Shown here piece by piece: positions 33,158 to 37,005 of a stretch of DNA of 37,005 bases. Made by a program: the position numbers and the translations under genes. A model generated the notes under the pieces. It ran no database searches. It was given only the letters and a program-made list of their open reading frames with translations, and was not told the DNA's origin. Position 1 is the first letter of the stretch. Every line of letters starts with the position of its first letter. This DNA is from Bacteroidales bacterium UBA1223 (GTDB lineage: Bacteria; Bacteroidota; Bacteroidia; Bacteroidales; P3): contig DBXB01000027.1 in assembly GCA_002309155.1 (NCBI GenBank), positions 77,752 to 114,756 of the forward strand, given 5' to 3'.

Positions 33158-36100
33158 TCAATCCAACAAAACGAATGATGCATAGTAGTTTGCATCTTGA
33201 TATTTCTCTTTCATCATAAGGACCGTACTACTATAAGCATCGTGAACCGAATAGCCATTTACTAGTTTTTCATAGAAGTAGGTCATATACTCAGAAGTCG
33301 CCTTGTCGTCTATCTGCCACAAACTCATCAGAATAGACTTTACGCCCGCTTTTTTGAAAGCTCTTTGCAAACCGAAAATTCCGTCGAAAAGGTTATCTCC
33401 TAGGCCAGTTTCACATGCAGAAAGGACAACAAGGTCTACATTATGCAGGTCAAGTTTGGAAATTTCGTATGCTGTAAGTATACCGTCATTATTATCTGGC
33501 TTAAAAGTAGAATCCACCCACGCTTTTTGACCGCCGGAGAGAATCAATCCAGAGTAGAAAAGTTCGTCCTGAATAGATGCTGTATTTACACTATTTGAAA
33601 AGTAAGGTATAGAATCTCTATGTGATTGAGGTATGTAATAACCGTGAGAAGCAATATGAATCACATTGGATTTAGCGCCATCAAGATGTTTAAACGCATC
33701 TTCTGTAGCATTGACCCCTCTATATGTAGCAATATCAATATTTCTTTGTTGTAGCAAAGATTCAATCTGATTCACCTCGGATAGTGAGTTCTGTAGATAT
33801 GACCAATTTCCACGAGTATTTATATTCTGGATAACTTCGGCATATTCATCGGCATTTTCATAATCCACTCCACCAAATGAAGCAACAGACAACACAACAA
33901 CATTACCAGTATCATTTGCTTGAATGTTTCTTGTGGAAGATACTCTATACAGGTTGAATCTATCCATAGCAGTTTGACCAGTACTATCGATTAGAAGTTC
34001 CGTATTGATCAAGTTAAGCAACCCCATAGGCGAGAAAAACACTTTCCGTTTACCATCTATGTATGGTTGTAGTTTATCCCATATTTTTGTGTACAGGATC
34101 TTCCCCATCTCTATATCATAAGACTTGGGTTGAAGATTGTACACATCCATTAATTCATCTTCATCAAACAAATCCACAAATATGGGGGCTTTTCCATTAG
34201 GCAGAAGAACCATTGCAGAATAATGCGGTTTATGAATGCTGTCACACCACGAATATGCATTAGCTGTATACTTCACAAATTCAATACAGGCCTCGTCGTT
34301 TTTTAGTTCGTTTGCAATATCTTTCCAATGTACATTGGTCAATTCTGCATTTACATCTTTCAGTATCTCGCGCTCTTTTAATTCATATCGGTGCAAGGCC
34401 AGCAATCGAGCATTTTCATCAGTAATAGAGTAGATGCTGTCACGCATTCTATCTAGTTCAAGTTTTGCACCTGCCAAATTCGGATGACTTTCAAGATACG
34501 GGGAAATGGTATTGTAACGCAAAGTCAATCCTTTCATCAGCAAAGCTGCGTCGTAAGCGATACTAACACTTACACTATCTGCCGGATTCCATGATGCCCA
34601 TTCGGGAATGTGATACAAATTTGCGTTTCCTTGTGCCAAATATATATCGGATTCTACAGAGCCTAGAATTGGCAAGATATTATATAGATCTTCCTTCATG
34701 CCATAATAGAATCGAGGTAGATAGTTGTGTATTGAAGCAATATCATGGAGCAAAGAAGATTTCAATGAAACATTGTAGTAGTTATAATATTTATCGGAGG
34801 TATATTGTAGCGCTTTTATTGAGTATTCATATGATTTTTCGCGTTGCTCCAACCGAGAATAATGCTTCGCCCAAGCCTCACATAAGTTTGACAAGACTCC
34901 ATTCTTAATATTATATTTTCCGTAATAATCATTATTTGCCAACAAAACTTCCTCCGTAGTCTTGAAATACATTTCAGCAGTATCTCGATATTTATTACCG
35001 CCATTCATCAACATAGAATATGCTCGTCCTAAAGTCATATAGTAATATGCATTGCCACCTTCTGAACGCCTCACATTTGTAAGTTTAGCATTTCGTGAAA
35101 TTACCTCTTGGGGATTAACATCAACAATATAATTGAAATACATACCCCAATCAGTTAACGAAACAGACCCTTCTAATCTTTCTCGAATATTTATTTCAGT
35201 AAGTTTTAGGTTTGCTGCCAAATTTGCTTGGTTTATATTATAATAGCTATTTGCCAGTGCATTCAAGATATCACAATACTCCAATTCTTCTCTCTGATTA
35301 AAAATATACGGGTATGCTTTATCACAATATTGTTTACACAAAGTCAAATCTCCTAACTGGTAATAATCATTAGCCATTTTTGCGTAGCAGGAAGCAATTT
35401 TCAAATCAACAAGGTCGTCTGCAATTCCGATAGAAGACAGTACGGCAACTTCTTTACTATACAGTTCAACAGCACTAATAAAATCCTGTTTTTGAGCACT
35501 TACCGCACCCGCAAATAGGTATAATAAATCGGCATAACCTAAATCATATTCAAGTATCTCTCTTTTGTATAAAATGGTATCTAAGTTATGGATATATGGA
35601 CGATTCTGTACATACCAATTCTCGATTTCATCAATTCTATTTCGTACAAAAATTTTCTCCTTAAAACTATTGTACGTTCTATTCATATTGAAGCATTGGC
35701 AATACCATAAATAGTTTTTTACATTATCTTTAGAAATAGGTTCTTGACAAATAACATTAAGCGCATCTTGTAGACAATAAACAGAATCAGCCCAAGGCAT
35801 AATGGTACATCCTCCCAGCGTGCTTGCAATCAAATTGGTATAAAAAGGGAGTGCGTTAGGAGTATATCGTTTTATTGTGCGAGCGAGCTCAATATATGTG
35901 TCAATAGCATCAGTTGTCCTATTCAAATCTCTTTGCAATACAAAAACCATCCCATAATTATTATACATATCATAAAGCGTAATACCATATGTGACAAACG
36001 AATTAATGTGCTGCTCAATCAATTCACAATTTTTAATCTGGTATTCAAGTGCGGTCTCAAGGTTACCTTTGTCGTGTTCTTGATTGGCAAACATTACTAG

Positions 36101-36238
36101 CATGAGGGATGCAGAATCATATTTTTCTTTTTCTACATACTGATAAACCAGTTTGTCAACATCAGCTTTTTTTAAAGATTGAGCCGATGTTATCATACCA
36201 TAAGTAATACACAATAGAAAGAGAAGAAATCGTTTCAT
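33158..36238 (-). CDS. Exported TPR-CHAT protease-like protein
   Basis: A 1026-residue protein. The signal peptide MKRFLLFLLCITYGMITSAQ sends it out of the cytoplasm. Residues about 30-560 are helical repeats of TPR type (for example AEMYFKTTEEVLL, KSYEYSIKALQYT). The last 280 residues are a CHAT domain of the caspase/separase clan, with catalytic His865 in VIHIASHGYY and Cys942 in VVLSACETGLGD, and the family motif GLQRAFKKAGVKSILMSLW after it. Both catalytic residues are intact. The start is one base beyond the anti-sigma-like stop, so translation is coupled. The gene looks clearly more AT-rich (roughly 35-40% G+C by eye) than its upstream neighbour, which hints at separate ancestry. Confidence 0.88.
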   Translation of the reverse strand: MKRFLLFLLCITYGMITSAQSLKKADVDKLVYQYVEKEKYDSASLMLVMFANQEHDKGNLETALEYQIKNCELIEQHINSFVTYGITLYDMYNNYGMVFVLQRDLNRTTDAIDTYIELARTIKRYTPNALPFYTNLIASTLGGCTIMPWADSVYCLQDALNVICQEPISKDNVKNYLWYCQCFNMNRTYNSFKEKIFVRNRIDEIENWYVQNRPYIHNLDTILYKREILEYDLGYADLLYLFAGAVSAQKQDFISAVELYSKEVAVLSSIGIADDLVDLKIASCYAKMANDYYQLGDLTLCKQYCDKAYPYIFNQREELEYCDILNALANSYYNINQANLAANLKLTEINIRERLEGSVSLTDWGMYFNYIVDVNPQEVISRNAKLTNVRRSEGGNAYYYMTLGRAYSMLMNGGNKYRDTAEMYFKTTEEVLLANNDYYGKYNIKNGVLSNLCEAWAKHYSRLEQREKSYEYSIKALQYTSDKYYNYYNVSLKSSLLHDIASIHNYLPRFYYGMKEDLYNILPILGSVESDIYLAQGNANLYHIPEWASWNPADSVSVSIAYDAALLMKGLTLRYNTISPYLESHPNLAGAKLELDRMRDSIYSITDENARLLALHRYELKEREILKDVNAELTNVHWKDIANELKNDEACIEFVKYTANAYSWCDSIHKPHYSAMVLLPNGKAPIFVDLFDEDELMDVYNLQPKSYDIEMGKILYTKIWDKLQPYIDGKRKVFFSPMGLLNLINTELLIDSTGQTAMDRFNLYRVSSTRNIQANDTGNVVVLSVASFGGVDYENADEYAEVIQNINTRGNWSYLQNSLSEVNQIESLLQQRNIDIATYRGVNATEDAFKHLDGAKSNVIHIASHGYYIPQSHRDSIPYFSNSVNTASIQDELFYSGLILSGGQKAWVDSTFKPDNNDGILTAYEISKLDLHNVDLVVLSACETGLGDNLFDGIFGLQRAFKKAGVKSILMSLWQIDDKATSEYMTYFYEKLVNGYSVHDAYSSTVLMMKEKYQDANYYASFVLLD

Positions 36239-36239
36239 C

Positions 36240-36899
36240 TTATAGTTCGTTTAGTAATTCTGTGACTTTATCTCCCATTGCCGTTCCTTCCGGATACATT
36301 GTCTGCAACTGTTTAAGGATAGTCTTTGCTTCTTTCTTGTCGTTGTTGCGCAAATGGGCGATGGCCAGATTCCATCCGATATAGGGTTCATACGTCGTGT
36401 AGCCATTGTATGTATCACTTTGAGACAATGTCCACAACTTTTCAAGTTGCTCTATCGTGTTGTCTAAATCTTCTCCGTTGGCAACATTATCAAATAAGGC
36501 TGCAAGTGTCTCCGAAACATCTTTGTCCTCCTCTCCTCGGATAATGGAAGATGTTGGGAAAGCAGAAGCGTATTCGCGACCCAATCCTGTGGTTGCTGAG
36601 TAGTCATAGATATGGTATCCCACCGTGAAAATGAGAGCAAAGCTGGCGGCAATAGATATCCAGCGGACGGGGGAGGTCTTCTTCTCGGACGAGGCTTTCA
36701 TCTGCTCCACCAGGTGCTTGTCGTGTTCATCACCAAGAACCTTCATCTCCTTGACGATTCTAGCCATTGATTCGGCCTGTCGTTTCAGGGTGTCGTCTTT
36801 CTGGAGGTCTGATTCAAACACAGATTCCTCTTCTGGTGTCATCTCTCCATGAAGGTAACGGTTGATTCTTTCCTCGTTATTGTATGTTTGGTCGTCCAT
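36240..36899 (-). CDS. Anti-sigma-like single-pass membrane protein with helical C-terminus
   Basis: A 219-residue protein. Residues 9-45 (EERINRYLHGEMTPEEESVFE...) have the pattern of Bacteroidota anti-sigma domains (a short helix, YL-GEM-PEE, and a long amphipathic helix). One membrane helix follows (about residues 78-98, RWISIAASFALIFTVGYHIY), preceded by positive charges, which places the N-terminus inside. The outer part (about 120-219) is helical and TPR-like (WNLAIAHLRNNDKKEAKTILKQLQ). It lies 20 bases after the sigma-factor stop and one base before the TPR-CHAT start. A membrane-held inhibitor of the neighbouring sigma factor is the natural reading. Confidence 0.75.
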   Translation of the reverse strand: MDDQTYNNEERINRYLHGEMTPEEESVFESDLQKDDTLKRQAESMARIVKEMKVLGDEHDKHLVEQMKASSEKKTSPVRWISIAASFALIFTVGYHIYDYSATTGLGREYASAFPTSSIIRGEEDKDVSETLAALFDNVANGEDLDNTIEQLEKLWTLSQSDTYNGYTTYEPYIGWNLAIAHLRNNDKKEAKTILKQLQTMYPEGTAMGDKVTELLNEL

Positions 36900-36919
36900 A
36901 GTCTTGTGGGTGTTTCGTT

Positions 36920-37005
36920 CTACATTTTTGAGAGCGCATTCTCATAACTTTTGCGGAATTTCTCCTGACAACGATGTTTGGTCACCTTTGCCACACTCTC
37001 GCTGG
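36920..37005 (-). CDS. ECF-type sigma factor, C-terminal end (partial)
   Basis: Reading inward from the right edge, the frame SESVAKVTKHRCQEKFRKSY... ends at a TAG at 36920-36922. The pattern (Ser-x-Ser-Val-x-x-Thr/Lys-x-x-Cys-x-x-Lys/Arg) matches the DNA-recognition helix of region 4.2 at the end of Bacteroidota ECF/sigma-70-like factors. Only 27 residues are visible, so the assignment leans on this pattern and on the anti-sigma-like gene that follows 20 bases later. Confidence 0.65.
   Translation of the reverse strand, partial: SESVAKVTKHRCQEKFRKSYENALSKM

Noticed and set aside
33158..36238. TPR-CHAT protein as a type III-E CRISPR effector (Csx29)
   Set aside because: It has a signal peptide and there is no gRAMP/Cas gene or array nearby; only the logic of the system is comparable.

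Overview
The window is most likely chromosomal DNA of a member of the order Bacteroidales (Bacteroidota), perhaps Prevotella-like. Several things point there: lineage-restricted families (Omp28-like lipoproteins, DUF6029- and DUF6913-type proteins, PepSY-like secreted proteins, a large signal peptidase I), a subtilisin ending in a type IX secretion tail, promoter boxes of the TAnnTTTG type, little sign of Shine-Dalgarno sequences, and GCCCTGAAAGGGC palindromic repeats. No tRNA, rRNA, insertion sequence or CRISPR array was seen.

Layout. Bases 1-1651 (+) hold the end of a phosphoglycerate dehydrogenase gene with its terminator, then an ATP-grasp-like protein overlapping a MntP-type manganese exporter. 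Bases 1818-10186 (-) are a long co-directional run. Read in the direction of transcription it encodes a DUF6913-like protein, DapA, a hotdog thioesterase, a trans-polyprenyl diphosphate synthase, a TlpA thioredoxin, a DUF6029-like barrel, an Omp28-like lipoprotein, a MATE exporter and a HAD phosphatase. Bases 10438-18971 (-) read as a PgpH-type HD phosphohydrolase, a YfhO-like protein, a T9SS subtilisin, a polytopic membrane protein and RNase HII. Bases 19154-22284 (+) hold a GT4-like glycosyltransferase and a 602-residue signal peptidase I. Bases 22518-26727 (-) hold a PepSY-like protein, dihydroorotase, a WG-repeat protein, a small HExxH membrane protein and a FlK-type thioesterase.

The right third (about 26.7-37.0 kb) is accessory in character and mostly richer in A+T. 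It holds a 583-bp repeat-rich gap, an AAA/DUF4143 ATPase (+), an operon of three tiny membrane proteins and two lipoproteins, a Pif1-like helicase with a TPR-like tail, a 100-residue orphan, and an operon entering from the right edge that encodes an ECF-type sigma factor, a membrane anti-sigma-like protein and an exported TPR-CHAT peptidase-like protein.

The most interesting candidate system is that sigma / anti-sigma / TPR-CHAT operon (33158-37005). A caspase-like protease with a signal peptide is encoded one base after a single-pass protein with an anti-sigma-like N-terminus and an exported helical C-terminus, and next to a sigma factor. This suggests a protease-gated envelope-to-transcription switch. 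Other unusual signals are a 36-bp element shared by the helicase gene and the small-membrane-protein operon (with a perfect 20-bp inverted repeat at the helicase), a 14-mer bracketing the DUF4143 ATPase, two copies of a structured intergenic element, and a habit of filling intergenic gaps with short tandem words of fixed 7-10 bp period.
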